The notes under the pieces: generated by a model | Seen by the model: only the letters and a program-made list of their open reading frames with translations | Databases searched by the model: none | Told to the model about the DNA's origin: nothing | Assembly: GCA_040381475.1 (NCBI GenBank) | Contig: JBEIHH010000039.1 | Span: 1-25,724, forward strand | Direction: 5' to 3' | DNA: 25,724 bases | DNA from: JAIBBG01 sp040381475 | GTDB taxonomy: Bacteria > Bacteroidota > Bacteroidia > Flavobacteriales_D > Sanyastnellaceae | In this document: one piece after another, positions 9,246 through 17,704 of the stretch | How the letters are laid out: every line of letters starts with the position of its first letter | Position numbering within the stretch: position 1 is the first letter of the stretch | Translations under genes and position numbers: made by a program

Positions 9246-10211
9246 ATGAATTTTTTTAAAAGACTTTTCTCGTCTGAGAAGAAAGAAAGCCTCAATCAAG
9301 GATTGGAAAAAACCCGCACCGGCTTTTTTTCCAAGCTGGCTAAGATCATCGTTGGCAAAAGCCAGGTAGATGATGAGGTTCTGGATAATCTGGAAGAAAT
9401 GCTTGTGAGCAGTGATGTTGGCGTTGAAACCACGTTGAAAATCATTCGCAACATCGAGGACAGAGTTAAGCGCGACAAATTCATGGGCACAGAGGAGCTC
9501 AATGGAATTTTGCGTGAGGAAATTTCAGGATTGCTGAAAGGTCATGAGGGTGAAGAAACCGATGAGGTCTTTATTCCCAAGGTCAATGGGCCATATGTGA
9601 TCATGGTAGTTGGCGTAAATGGAGTTGGCAAGACAACTACAATTGGTAAACTGGCCAACCAGCTCAAGTCTCAGGGTAAAAAGGTAATGCTCGGTGCAGC
9701 CGATACTTTCAGAGCGGCCGCAGTCGATCAGCTGAAAATCTGGAGCGAAAGGGCAGGGGTGCCTATTGTTTCACAGGGCATGGGCGCTGATCCGGCAAGT
9801 GTAGCTTTCGACACATTGCAAAGTGCTGTAGCGCAGGAAATGGACGTTGTGCTCATAGATACTGCGGGTCGACTTCACAACAAAGTTGGACTCATGAATG
9901 AGCTCACGAAGATCAAAAGGGTTATGCAGAAGGTTACTCCGGATGCGCCGCACGAAGTGTTGCTGGTTCTGGATGGTTCAACAGGCCAAAATGCTTTTGA
10001 ACAGGCTAAACAATTCACGGCTGCCACCGAAGTTTCAGCCCTGGCGATTACAAAAATTGACGGAACGGCCAAAGGCGGGGTTGTTATCGGTATCAGCGAT
10101 CAGTTCAGTATCCCGGTTAAATACATCGGAGTTGGAGAGAAAATCAATGACCTTCAGGTCTTCAACCGATTTGAGTTTGTCGATTCACTTTTTCAAACAA
10201 CGGAGAAATAA
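9246..10211 (+). CDS. ftsY: Signal recognition particle receptor FtsY
   Basis: This 321-residue SRP-family GTPase docks SRP-ribosome complexes at the inner membrane for cotranslational insertion. Residues 1-20 are a short basic, amphipathic start (MNFFKRLFSS). The N domain runs to about 110 and the G domain to the end. The G1 P-loop is GVNGVGKT (123-130), ADTFRAAAVDQL follows at 152-163, DTAGR is at 205-209 and TKID at 269-272, followed by GTAKGG. The long acidic A domain of E. coli FtsY is absent, as in many phyla. rimO starts 66 bases downstream. Confidence 0.97.
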   Translation: MNFFKRLFSSEKKESLNQGLEKTRTGFFSKLAKIIVGKSQVDDEVLDNLEEMLVSSDVGVETTLKIIRNIEDRVKRDKFMGTEELNGILREEISGLLKGHEGEETDEVFIPKVNGPYVIMVVGVNGVGKTTTIGKLANQLKSQGKKVMLGAADTFRAAAVDQLKIWSERAGVPIVSQGMGADPASVAFDTLQSAVAQEMDVVLIDTAGRLHNKVGLMNELTKIKRVMQKVTPDAPHEVLLVLDGSTGQNAFEQAKQFTAATEVSALAITKIDGTAKGGVVIGISDQFSIPVKYIGVGEKINDLQVFNRFEFVDSLFQTTEK

Positions 10212-10277
10212 TAGCTCTGCGATTAGGATCAACGCTTCTAGAATGAAGTTTTCCGACCCGCAATTCAAAGCATAATC

Positions 10278-11588
10278 ATGAAAACGAAAACGCTTCAAAA
10301 AAACAAAGTGAATGTTGTCACTTTGGGTTGTGCCAAAAACATCTTCGATAGTGAGGTCATGATGGCACAGCTCAAGGCGAATCAATTCAATGTCGAACAC
10401 GAGTCGGCTTCGGAGGATTCTGAAATTGTTATCATCAATACTTGCGGATTCATTGACAATGCCAAGGAAGAGAGTATCAATACGATATTGTCGTGGGCAA
10501 AGGAAAAAGAGAAGGGCAACATCAATAAGCTCTATGTCACAGGTTGTTTGAGTGAGAGGTATAAGCCAGAACTCGAAAAGGATATACCGGAGGTCGATGC
10601 ATTTTTTGGTACCCGTGATTTGCCCAGACTTCTTAAGACATTAAAAGCTGATTACAAGCACGAGCTGGTTGGAGAGAGATTACTCACGACTCCTGCACAT
10701 TATGCATACTTCAAAATTTCCGAAGGTTGCGACAGACCTTGCTCCTTTTGCGCCATTCCACTCATGCGCGGCAAGCATGTTAGCACCCCTGCAGAACAAC
10801 TGGTGGCCAGTGCCAAAAAACTTGCGGCTTCAGGTACGAAGGAACTGATTCTAATAGCCCAGGACCTGAACTATTATGGGCTTGATATATACCGTGAAAG
10901 AAAACTAGCTGATCTGCTGCGACATTTGAGTGATGTGGAGGGAATCGAATGGATCAGGCTTCAGTATGCTTTTCCGTCAGGATTTCCGCTTGAAGTCTTG
11001 GACGTGATGAATGAAAGGCAAAACATTTGTAAGTACCTCGATATGCCGTTGCAACATGGTACCACCCGAATGCTCCAACTGATGCGTCGTGGCATAACGA
11101 GAGAAAAGACTGATGCACTCATTTCAACTATCCGTGAAAAGGTGCCGGACATTGCTCTCAGAACAACACTGATTTCGGGTTTTCCCGGAGAGACCAAAGA
11201 AGATTTTGAAGAAATGCTCGCCTGGGTAGAAAAAAGCAGATTCGACAGACTTGGAATATTCACTTATTCTCACGAAGAAAATACGCATGCCTATGGCATG
11301 AAGGATGACGTAGCTGCACGGACCAAAAAGAAACGAGCAGATGCCGTGATGGAAGTGCAATCACAAATTTCGTATGAGTTGAATCAGCAAAAGGTCGGCA
11401 AAGAATTTAAGGTACTCATCGATCGCGTCGAAGGTGATGCTTACATCGGCCGAACAGAATTTGATTCTCCGGAAGTAGACAATGAAGTCATCATTGCGAA
11501 GGAGGAAGGGTATCTCAGAATCGGGGATTTCGCCACGGTAAAAATTCACCGTGCAGAACATTACGATCTCTTTGGATCAGCGGTATAA
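10278..11588 (+). CDS. rimO: Ribosomal protein S12 methylthiotransferase RimO
   Basis: This 436-residue radical-SAM enzyme adds a methylthio group to the conserved aspartate of ribosomal protein S12 (Asp89 in E. coli numbering). The N-terminal UPF0004 domain has the auxiliary-cluster cysteines Cys18, Cys56 and Cys90. The radical SAM motif CDRPCSFC places Cys151, Cys155 and Cys158 on the SAM-binding [4Fe-4S] cluster. A TRAM domain closes the protein (about 373-436, with VLIDRVEGDAYIGRTEFDSPEVDN). The TLGCAKN signature and the overall length favour RimO over its relative MiaB. A KirBac channel gene starts 20 bases downstream. Confidence 0.95.
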   Translation: MKTKTLQKNKVNVVTLGCAKNIFDSEVMMAQLKANQFNVEHESASEDSEIVIINTCGFIDNAKEESINTILSWAKEKEKGNINKLYVTGCLSERYKPELEKDIPEVDAFFGTRDLPRLLKTLKADYKHELVGERLLTTPAHYAYFKISEGCDRPCSFCAIPLMRGKHVSTPAEQLVASAKKLAASGTKELILIAQDLNYYGLDIYRERKLADLLRHLSDVEGIEWIRLQYAFPSGFPLEVLDVMNERQNICKYLDMPLQHGTTRMLQLMRRGITREKTDALISTIREKVPDIALRTTLISGFPGETKEDFEEMLAWVEKSRFDRLGIFTYSHEENTHAYGMKDDVAARTKKKRADAVMEVQSQISYELNQQKVGKEFKVLIDRVEGDAYIGRTEFDSPEVDNEVIIAKEEGYLRIGDFATVKIHRAEHYDLFGSAV

Positions 11589-11608
11589 TCTTAAGCGCTA
11601 CAAGAGCT

Positions 11609-12562
11609 ATGTCTATCAAAAACAGCGATAAATCAAGAATTTCAGATCCTGGTTTCGGAGAGAAGCTGGGCGGGAAGGATTCTAGAATGATCAATAAAGA
11701 CGGTAGCTTCAATGTAAAAAGAAAGGGCGGAGAAAGGGGATTGAGAGTTATATACCAATATCTTCTTTCGATAGGCAATCTGCATTTTTTTGTGATGATG
11801 TTTCTTGGCTATGTTGGACTCAGTTTGTTCTTCGCACTGATCTATTTCTGTATCGGCGTGGATAACCTGATTGGCGTGCGGGGAGAAACACCCATGGCAT
11901 CGTTCATGGATTGTTTTTATTTCTCAACGCAAACATTTACCACTGTAGGCTACGGCGCCATTGCTCCCCGCGGCATCATGGCAAGCACAATGGCTTCGTT
12001 CGAGGCATTTACCGGATTGATCTTTTTCGCAATCTCCACCGGTATGATGTATGCGAGATTTTCTCGCCCACGAGCCATTTTGCGTTACAGCAAGAACGCT
12101 TTGATTACACCATTCGAAGGCGGCAAGGCTTTGATGTTTCGATTGGCCAATGCAAGAAGCAATGCGCTCATGGAGGCCAATGCTCGTGTCATGGTTACCA
12201 TGCGTCCATCCAAAGATGATCACACGAACAGAAAATATTTTGGTCTGAAACTCGAGTTAGAGCATGTCACATTTTTACCGCTGAGCTGGACACTTGTTCA
12301 CAAGATTGATGATCAGAGTCCTTTGTATGGTCTATCTATGGAAGATTTCATCGACCTGGATTTTGAAGTATTGATTCTCATTTCCGCTTTCGACGATACT
12401 TTCCATCAAACGGTTCACTCGAGGCACAGTTATACTGCACATGAATTGGTACCTGATGCGAAATTCATCAGAGCATTTCAACCCGATGAATCCGGGCATG
12501 TCGTGCTGAATCTTCACGATCTTGATAGATATGAGTTGACACCAGAACAAAACAAGTCATAA
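11609..12562 (+). CDS. Inward-rectifier potassium channel (KirBac type)
   Basis: This 317-residue inner-membrane protein resembles prokaryotic Kir channels. After an ~55-residue cytoplasmic N-terminus there is TM1 (about 60-82), a pore helix (about 99-110), the potassium selectivity filter TVGYG (112-116) and TM2 (about 127-148). FSRPRAILRYSKNALITPFE (151-170) is the typical start of the Kir cytoplasmic immunoglobulin-like domain, which fills residues 155-310 and includes HSYTAHELV near its end. It should form a tetramer passing K+ and setting membrane potential. Gating ligands cannot be read. It is 20 bases after rimO and 10 before the next gene, so co-transcription is likely without an obvious functional link. 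Confidence 0.93.
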   Translation: MSIKNSDKSRISDPGFGEKLGGKDSRMINKDGSFNVKRKGGERGLRVIYQYLLSIGNLHFFVMMFLGYVGLSLFFALIYFCIGVDNLIGVRGETPMASFMDCFYFSTQTFTTVGYGAIAPRGIMASTMASFEAFTGLIFFAISTGMMYARFSRPRAILRYSKNALITPFEGGKALMFRLANARSNALMEANARVMVTMRPSKDDHTNRKYFGLKLELEHVTFLPLSWTLVHKIDDQSPLYGLSMEDFIDLDFEVLILISAFDDTFHQTVHSRHSYTAHELVPDAKFIRAFQPDESGHVVLNLHDLDRYELTPEQNKS

Positions 12563-12572
12563 TTTTACCCAC

Positions 12573-13115
12573 ATGAATTTAGGAATTGGAGCAAAAATTA
12601 CCCATCCTGCATATGGAGAAGGTGTGGTATTTGGCATGGACGATCACCGCTACCGCATATACTTTCGTGAGCACGGCGAAAAGGAACTTGGCAAAGCCTA
12701 CGACGGGTTTCAATTGATCGAAGCAGCACCGGCGATTACTTCAACCGTTGAGTTGGAGGATGTGGTGAGCGCAGTGAAAAATGTATTTGATATGTATTAT
12801 GAGGTGACAGAGATCGTTGAACTTGGCGACAGATGGGAAGGTGGCGTATTGCTTCTTCAGCCCGAGGACACCTCGTTGAAGGCCAAAGAAATTCCAATGG
12901 AGAATTTTTTTCATAAAATCGTCATGCTCCGCGACCGCCTCCGGGTGATGGAGCAAAAGCTCAATGCACACCCTAAACTGACGGATGCGGAGAAGGTAGA
13001 AATGCAGCAATACATAACCAGAATTTATGGTTCGCTCACCACTTTCAATGTGCTCTTTAAATCGAAGAAAGATTGGTTTGTGGGAGAAAGTTCAAAGGGT
13101 GGCTCTGAAGATTAG
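12573..13115 (+). CDS. Conserved Bacteroidota protein with N-terminal Tudor-like domain
   Basis: This 180-residue soluble protein has no signal peptide or membrane segment. The first ~50 residues (IGAKITHPAYGEGVVFGMDD, then YRIYFREHGEKELG) resemble the Tudor/SH3-like folds at the C-terminus of UvrD/PcrA helicases and in CarD-like RNA-polymerase-binding proteins. Residues ~60-180 are mostly helical, with a charged stretch (MLRDRLRVMEQKL) and IYGSLTTFNVLFK near the end. I recognise it as a conserved Bacteroidota family with no known function. The Tudor-like part suggests contact with RNA polymerase or nucleic acid, by analogy only. It follows the KirBac gene after 10 bases and converges with the next gene, leaving 10 bases between stops. 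Confidence 0.8.
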   Translation: MNLGIGAKITHPAYGEGVVFGMDDHRYRIYFREHGEKELGKAYDGFQLIEAAPAITSTVELEDVVSAVKNVFDMYYEVTEIVELGDRWEGGVLLLQPEDTSLKAKEIPMENFFHKIVMLRDRLRVMEQKLNAHPKLTDAEKVEMQQYITRIYGSLTTFNVLFKSKKDWFVGESSKGGSED

Positions 13116-13125
13116 CAACCTTTAG

Positions 13126-14505
13126 TCAGGCATTTTTCAAAAGCTCACAATTGAAGTCGGCGTATATATCAGTGCGCTGAAGTGTGGCTCCTGCGGAAAA
13201 ATCGGAAGATTTATATATTGCTATCGGGTCATCATCATAATTGATAGGCATGGCAACTCCTTCGCTCGCAACGGAAGAAGCATAGTCAGAAGATGTTCCA
13301 AAATTTTGAATGGATAAATTCAGCACATCGAATCCTATTGCATCATAAAAAGTCGTGGAATAAATACTGATCTGAATTTTGGCTTTGTAAAGAAGCTCGT
13401 CGAGTGACGAGAGAAGTGGTGCTATTTCGATTTCATGATCTTTCAGAACATCGTATGAAGAATGTTGTGTTTCAAGAGGATGTAATTTCAGAATGATCTT
13501 CCAGTCGGGGTGCGATTGAATGATTTGGGCAAGATGAACAGCGTAATTGATATAATTTTCATGCATTCCTTTCTGAGCGCAGATCAGGATCAGGTTTTCT
13601 TTCTCTTGTCTGGTAGTTTGTGCAGATGTTTTCCGGTAGAGGTAATCCCCTGCAATATCTATTTGGGTTTCCGAAAATTCGCATCCACGAGCAAGCACGT
13701 TTTTCCAATACGAGCCATAAACAAGAATTTTGTCTGGAAAGAATGCATTCTTACAAGCTTCACTGAAACATGGATCATATACATAGTAAAGGTCATTTCC
13801 AGATATCAAACCATGCTGCAGTTCAATAGATTCAATGTTCAAAATCTTCAGCGCTGCCAGCAGTCCCTCATTGTGATAATGGCAAATGAAGTAGACTTTT
13901 TTAACCGAAGAGTTCTTGAACAACTGGTAGTAAAATCTGAATTCATCGAAGAATATGTGAAGGCATGATTGAATATAGGCCAATTCCTCATTGCTGAAAT
14001 TGCCGGATTTTTTCACATTGCCGGCAATACTGTGGACCCGCTTCAGCATGCGTCGTTCGTGGCCATCCATTGCAGGATATTGATGCAGATGATTCGTCAG
14101 GCAGTCATCTGATTTGATTCCTTCTGTTTTCTTTTTAAGAATTGTATAGCATCCTTCTGCCCCGAGACAAGACGATACTTTTTCAAAGTAAACCGAATGC
14201 GGTTTGCCGAACTCATCAATCACCACTCTTCCCGGATCAATAATCACACTCTGTGCATTGATAGCATTTTTTCGGGTTACAGGTTTAAGTAAGCTTTTGA
14301 GGTTGAGAATGCCCGCATGAACTACAAATGGGAAATGGACATAGTTTCGGATAAGCTTACTTCGGTCGCCAATCATGGCATATGAGAGTCCATGTTGTAA
14401 CACCTTCAGAAAAGAAAACTCTTTATCACCGCTGAGACACATCGACGGATCGGACAGTTTCAGCCTGAAGTATGCGTTAATTTCAGAAAATGGCCTGATT
14501 TGCAT
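13126..14505 (-). CDS. GT-B-like glycosyl/glycerophosphotransferase, surface carbohydrate synthesis
   Basis: This cytoplasmic protein (459 residues from the ATG at 14505) shows the motif order of capsule/CDP-glycerol-type GT-B transferases. These are a QHG motif (ELQHGLIS, 228-235), a KLHPLE motif (340-345) and SIYSTTFYDAIGF (380-392), where the S-x-S/T...E/D pattern normally holds the nucleotide. The N-terminal half has no recognised motif. In relatives such enzymes transfer sugars, Kdo, sialic acid or polyol phosphates to surface polymers; donor and acceptor cannot be read here. An in-frame TTG at 14553 would add 16 residues, but the ATG is preferred. It stands alone on the minus strand, divergent from a methyltransferase, with no other polysaccharide genes beside it. 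Confidence 0.7.
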   Translation of the reverse strand: MQIRPFSEINAYFRLKLSDPSMCLSGDKEFSFLKVLQHGLSYAMIGDRSKLIRNYVHFPFVVHAGILNLKSLLKPVTRKNAINAQSVIIDPGRVVIDEFGKPHSVYFEKVSSCLGAEGCYTILKKKTEGIKSDDCLTNHLHQYPAMDGHERRMLKRVHSIAGNVKKSGNFSNEELAYIQSCLHIFFDEFRFYYQLFKNSSVKKVYFICHYHNEGLLAALKILNIESIELQHGLISGNDLYYVYDPCFSEACKNAFFPDKILVYGSYWKNVLARGCEFSETQIDIAGDYLYRKTSAQTTRQEKENLILICAQKGMHENYINYAVHLAQIIQSHPDWKIILKLHPLETQHSSYDVLKDHEIEIAPLLSSLDELLYKAKIQISIYSTTFYDAIGFDVLNLSIQNFGTSSDYASSVASEGVAMPINYDDDPIAIYKSSDFSAGATLQRTDIYADFNCELLKNA

Positions 14506-14583
14506 AGAGCATCCCGGTGATTGAAAATCACCATGCAAATCTAATCGTCGCAATTGGTTTTACGGTCTGTTGCTGCGGTTGAA

Positions 14584-14591
14584 TATCTTTG
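14584..14591 (+). promoter_or_regulatory. -7 box for the methyltransferase gene (TATCTTTG)
   Basis: TATCTTTG is an exact match to the Bacteroidota -7 consensus TAnnTTTG and ends 21 bases before the ATG at 14613. The -33 partner is unclear: TTTT at 14558-14561 is 22 bases away and TTG at 14554-14556 is 27. Confidence 0.45.
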
Positions 14592-14612
14592 AAGCCTTAA
14601 CCCGATTTCACG

Positions 14613-15557
14613 ATGACTTCATTGGAGAAGATTCTGGCTTATAAAACCTGGAGGCAACGCATTCGTTTGGACGAAGGCTTGTATACTATGGGATATTTGA
14701 ATATGCCTGACGAATGGGAGTTTAATTACCTTCCTGATCGTCTCGACGGCAAGAGTTTTCTTGACGTAGGCGCTAATGATGGGTATTTTCCTTTAGAGGC
14801 AGAGCGCCGCGGTGCAATTCGGTCAGTAGCATCTGATATATACTATGAAGGCCCCAATGGAAACGTCGGAGGTTGGAATGTTGAAGGAATCAAGTTGCTG
14901 CGTCAGCATTTTCAATCGAAAATGGAAATTGCAACAAAGTCTATTTACGATTTGCATCAATTCAACAAGAAGTTTGATGTGGTGCTTTGTTCCAATGTGA
15001 TTTCATGGCTTGACAACATCAATGAAGCAATAGCGCAGCTATGCAAAGTGTGTGATCACACATTATATCTCAAAGACGGTTTCCTCACCAGGTTTGATCC
15101 TGAGCCGGTGCTTCAATATGAAAAGGGGAAAGGACCAGTAGCCTTCAGGGGCAACTTGAGTTATATCCGAGAGGTACTTCGTGTGAATGGATTCGGTCGC
15201 CTTGAAATCAAACCAATTTACTCATACAGATATTTTGACTGGCAAACTTCTTCTTTTCCGTCAGTGATTGATGACAAAGAAGTTCAGGTATTCACTTTGC
15301 CGGATGAAAAAACCGGGGAAGGAATGGTGAATTGTCACAAAGCCTGGAGAGTTGGAGAAATGGGCGATTTTAGTTTCATTAAAAACATCGGATGGGTTCG
15401 CACTTCGGACATCCGTTTAGCGCCTCGTAGTGTCCAAAGCTTGCCTGGAAAGTTGCTGAAAAGCGTACTTTCTGAAAACCAGTATACTGACTATATCCGT
15501 AAAAAGGGGGATGAGAATTATGTGAAGTCGTATATGGTGATCGCTCAAAGAGGCTAA
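14613..15557 (+). CDS. SAM-dependent methyltransferase, CmoB/DUF1698-like
   Basis: This 314-residue class I methyltransferase has its SAM-binding glycine motif FLDVGANDGYFPLEAERRGA at 49-68, an acidic strand-2 residue in ASDIY (73-77) and the post-motif FDVVLCSNVISWLDN. The motif style and the preceding LPDRLDGKSF are like CmoB (tRNA U34 carboxymethyltransferase) and DUF1698 proteins. Similar domains also occur in glycan or lipid methyltransferases. Residues ~215-314 look like a family-specific extension. Its position divergent from a surface-carbohydrate transferase suggests glycan methylation as one option. cmoA is not in the window, which weakens a tRNA role. The start is ATG, with an exact -7 box 21 bases upstream. 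Confidence 0.75.
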   Translation: MTSLEKILAYKTWRQRIRLDEGLYTMGYLNMPDEWEFNYLPDRLDGKSFLDVGANDGYFPLEAERRGAIRSVASDIYYEGPNGNVGGWNVEGIKLLRQHFQSKMEIATKSIYDLHQFNKKFDVVLCSNVISWLDNINEAIAQLCKVCDHTLYLKDGFLTRFDPEPVLQYEKGKGPVAFRGNLSYIREVLRVNGFGRLEIKPIYSYRYFDWQTSSFPSVIDDKEVQVFTLPDEKTGEGMVNCHKAWRVGEMGDFSFIKNIGWVRTSDIRLAPRSVQSLPGKLLKSVLSENQYTDYIRKKGDENYVKSYMVIAQRG

Positions 15558-16091
15558 AGTGTCGATGAATTTGCCTTAATGTCTTGATTTTCACCAAAAT
15601 CGTGTAAAAGTTGGTGGATTAAAAGTTCATAACCTAAAGCCCGCAAAATGAGCGGATTCAATTTTTTTTATTTACTTTTCGTCTGCAATTCGATTCGTTA
15701 GACGTTTTGCTCCATCAATATCGTTTGATGGGAACAGAAAAATCCACATTGGCTGTAATTCCGCATAAAGGGACTTGAGCCATGGACTTGATCTACTGAA
15801 TGGCTTGTTGGCCCACTATTTTGGTTGATATGGACGACATAAAATTCACACCTTGCCGCTGCCCGACGAAAGTCGAATGGTTTTTAGGCAATCATGCAGC
15901 TGGCGGAACTTTCCGGACAGGGCTTTGATCCACCGGGAGACCTCTTTTAGGTAAAAAGGATTGTGCGCAATCAGTAATTAAGTCTGTGAGTAGTTTGCGG
16001 AGTGGAGGTTAGTGTGGATTTTTTCTTGTCAAAACCCACAAAGCCAAAATTCAATCCTTACCATTGCGTGTGTTCATCGGATATTTGCAGC
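15558..16091. other. 534-base region without an intact gene
   Basis: No convincing intact gene is visible on either strand. The minus strand has a 47-codon open stretch (15672-15815) that reads protein-like but has no good start and is preceded by stops, so it may be gene debris. A short hairpin lies at 16014-16039, and the upstream GTG-initiated extension of queE (16002) is judged not coding. No tRNA or recognised riboswitch was found. Confidence 0.5.
16014..16039 (+). promoter_or_regulatory. Imperfect hairpin in the queE upstream region
   Basis: GTGGATTTT (16014-16022) and AAAACCCAC (16031-16039) pair over 9 positions with one A-C mismatch around an 8-base loop, 53 bases before the queE ATG. 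Queuosine genes are sometimes under preQ1 riboswitches, but the loop-tail pseudoknot sequence of a preQ1 riboswitch is not recognisable here. Function is unknown. Confidence 0.25.
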
Positions 16092-16700
16092 ATGAGTCTG
16101 GAGAATTTTCTTCCCGTCATGGAGTCTTTTTATTCAGTACAGGGCGAAGGTGCCTATGCCGGCGTTCCTGCCTATTTCATCCGGCTTGGAGGTTGTGATG
16201 TTGGTTGTGTATGGTGCGACGTAAAAGACAGTTGGGATGCTTCCAAACACCACCGTTATACACCTGAGCGTATTGCCAAAACCGCTGCGGAAAGCGGAGC
16301 ACCTGTGGCCGTAATTACCGGTGGTGAGCCGGCGATGTACAACCTCGCTGAATTGACAGCAGCTTTGCGCGGGCTTGGAATGCGCACTCACCTGGAAACT
16401 TCCGGAGCATATGACATCACCGGCGATTGGGACTGGATCACATTTTCTCCAAAAAAATTCAAAGCACCAGTCGGCTCATCTTATGCTTTGGCGAATGAAT
16501 TGAAGGTGATCGTTTTCAATAAAAGTGATCTTGAATGGGCGGAAACACATGCCGTAAAAGTTGGTGCTGATTGTCTGCTATATCTGCAGCCTGAATGGGA
16601 GAAGCGTGAAAGCATGCAAGCACTCATCTTTGATTACATCCGGAAATATCCGAAATGGAGAATTTCGGTACAAACGCACAAATATCTGGGAGTCGAATAA
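16092..16700 (+). CDS. queE: 7-carboxy-7-deazaguanine synthase QueE
   Basis: This 202-residue radical-SAM enzyme converts 6-carboxytetrahydropterin to 7-carboxy-7-deazaguanine, a committed step to preQ0 and queuosine in tRNA. PVMESFYSVQGEGAYAGVPA (8-27) and FIRLGGCDVGCVWCDVKDSW are the family hallmark. Cys35, Cys39 and Cys42 (CX3CX2C) hold the SAM cluster. ITGGEPAMY and HLETSGAYD follow. The frame extends upstream to a GTG at 16002 (30 more residues), but family proteins start close to this motif, so the ATG at 16092 is chosen. No other queuosine gene is nearby. The upstream sequence TATTTGCAGC abuts the ATG. Confidence 0.95.
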   Translation: MSLENFLPVMESFYSVQGEGAYAGVPAYFIRLGGCDVGCVWCDVKDSWDASKHHRYTPERIAKTAAESGAPVAVITGGEPAMYNLAELTAALRGLGMRTHLETSGAYDITGDWDWITFSPKKFKAPVGSSYALANELKVIVFNKSDLEWAETHAVKVGADCLLYLQPEWEKRESMQALIFDYIRKYPKWRISVQTHKYLGVE

Positions 16701-16775
16701 CCGGCCTACCAGCTGTTAATCAGTTTCAAAACGTGTGCCGTGAAAGATGATAAAACTTTTGGATTTTTGATGTAA

Positions 16776-17699
16776 TTACTCTGAGGGTTTATCCCTCTTT
16801 TTAGCAACGTTGAACATCCGCGATACATTAAATCCGAACTGGATGTCTCCTTTTGCCCAGTCACCCGTCGTTTCTGTTATGAAGCCTTTTTCATTCATCG
16901 GGTTGCTATTGGTGAAATGCAGCTGGAATACGTGACCGCCGGTTTCGATATCAAATCCAATTGAGAGCGAATTTTTATACTCCGGTTCTAACTGGTCGGG
17001 CAATACATAAAAATATTCAACATTGAAGGAGGTTCTTCGTGTTATTTTATATCGACCACCAACTCCAAGGGACAATACATCGTTTTTGATGGTCGAGTCT
17101 TTGACAAGGTTTCTATGCACCAGTGTCGGAGCAAGTTGCAATGAGAGATTGTCGTTGAATTTTCTTCCTATGAGCAGTTGATGACAATAATAAAGTCTCG
17201 ACGTAAAATAGTTTTTACGATCGGGCTCTGACCATGCTCCGGTGCGCACGACCATCGAGGAAAACCAAGATAAAGTGACAGGCATGTTTTTAGCACCTGT
17301 GCTTTGTCTCAGAATTTTGTATTTGAAAAATCCATCTATTTCCTTGTTCACATTCGATCTGCCAAACCCAGCCATGAGTCGGTCGCTCAAACCGAATTCA
17401 AAGCCAAGTCTCATGTTTGCCTGATCAAGACCGAACAAGTTATCAGCTCCGGTATTTATTGCTCCGAAACGATGTGATATTCTGAAATCCATGGCACCTG
17501 CAGCCGGATTTTCAATCGAGTGCATATTGATCACTCGGGTTGATTTGAATGTGGCAAATGTGTAGTTTATTTCCGGCTCCTCTGGTCCAAGCAAAGACAA
17601 CAAGTCAAGCGTGTCCTGCTGCGCATGGAGCAATGAAAATAAAAACAGAGCTGACATTGTCAGCCCTGTTTTTAAATTGATGGTTTTCAATATTTTCAC
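16776..17699 (-). CDS. DUF5777 family outer-membrane beta-barrel-like protein
   Basis: This 307-residue exported protein has a signal peptide ending near LLHAQ (residues ~23-27). The mature part alternates short amphipathic strands: ENPAAGAMDFRISHRFG, RLGFEFGLSDRLMAGFGRS, LSLQLAPTLVHRN, FNVEYFYVLPDQL and GGHVFQLHFTNSNPMNE. That pattern fits an outer-membrane barrel. The match to DUF5777 is from memory of the IENPAAGAMDFRISHRFG type of signature. The family has no established function but is often next to YceI and cytochrome-like genes in Bacteroidota. It is the last gene of the minus-strand run, 5 bases after the YceI gene. It could form the outer-membrane part of the heme-lipoprotein module. 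Confidence 0.8.
   Translation of the reverse strand: MKILKTINLKTGLTMSALFLFSLLHAQQDTLDLLSLLGPEEPEINYTFATFKSTRVINMHSIENPAAGAMDFRISHRFGAINTGADNLFGLDQANMRLGFEFGLSDRLMAGFGRSNVNKEIDGFFKYKILRQSTGAKNMPVTLSWFSSMVVRTGAWSEPDRKNYFTSRLYYCHQLLIGRKFNDNLSLQLAPTLVHRNLVKDSTIKNDVLSLGVGGRYKITRRTSFNVEYFYVLPDQLEPEYKNSLSIGFDIETGGHVFQLHFTNSNPMNEKGFITETTGDWAKGDIQFGFNVSRMFNVAKKRDKPSE
16783..16802 (+). terminator. Weak terminator for queE, inside the end of the DUF5777 gene
   Basis: GAGGG (16783-16787), loop TTTAT and CCCTC (16793-16797) are followed by five T residues. In plus orientation this is 82 bases after the queE stop and overlaps the last codons of the convergent DUF5777 gene. The stem is only 5 bp, so the call is modest. 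Confidence 0.4.
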
Positions 17700-17704
17700 A
17701 ATGA

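Noticed and set aside
15586..15601. GATTTT-CACC-AAAATC hairpin after the methyltransferase gene
   Set aside because: The stem is only 6 AT-rich pairs and no T run follows, so it does not support a terminator call.
16002..16091. 30-residue N-terminal extension of queE from GTG
   Set aside because: QueE proteins begin close to the MESFYSVQGEG motif. The extension is not family-like, and the hairpin at 16014-16039 falls inside it.
15961..16091. preQ1 riboswitch upstream of queE
   Set aside because: No recognisable preQ1 aptamer core or pseudoknot tail could be found by eye; only a simple imperfect hairpin is present.
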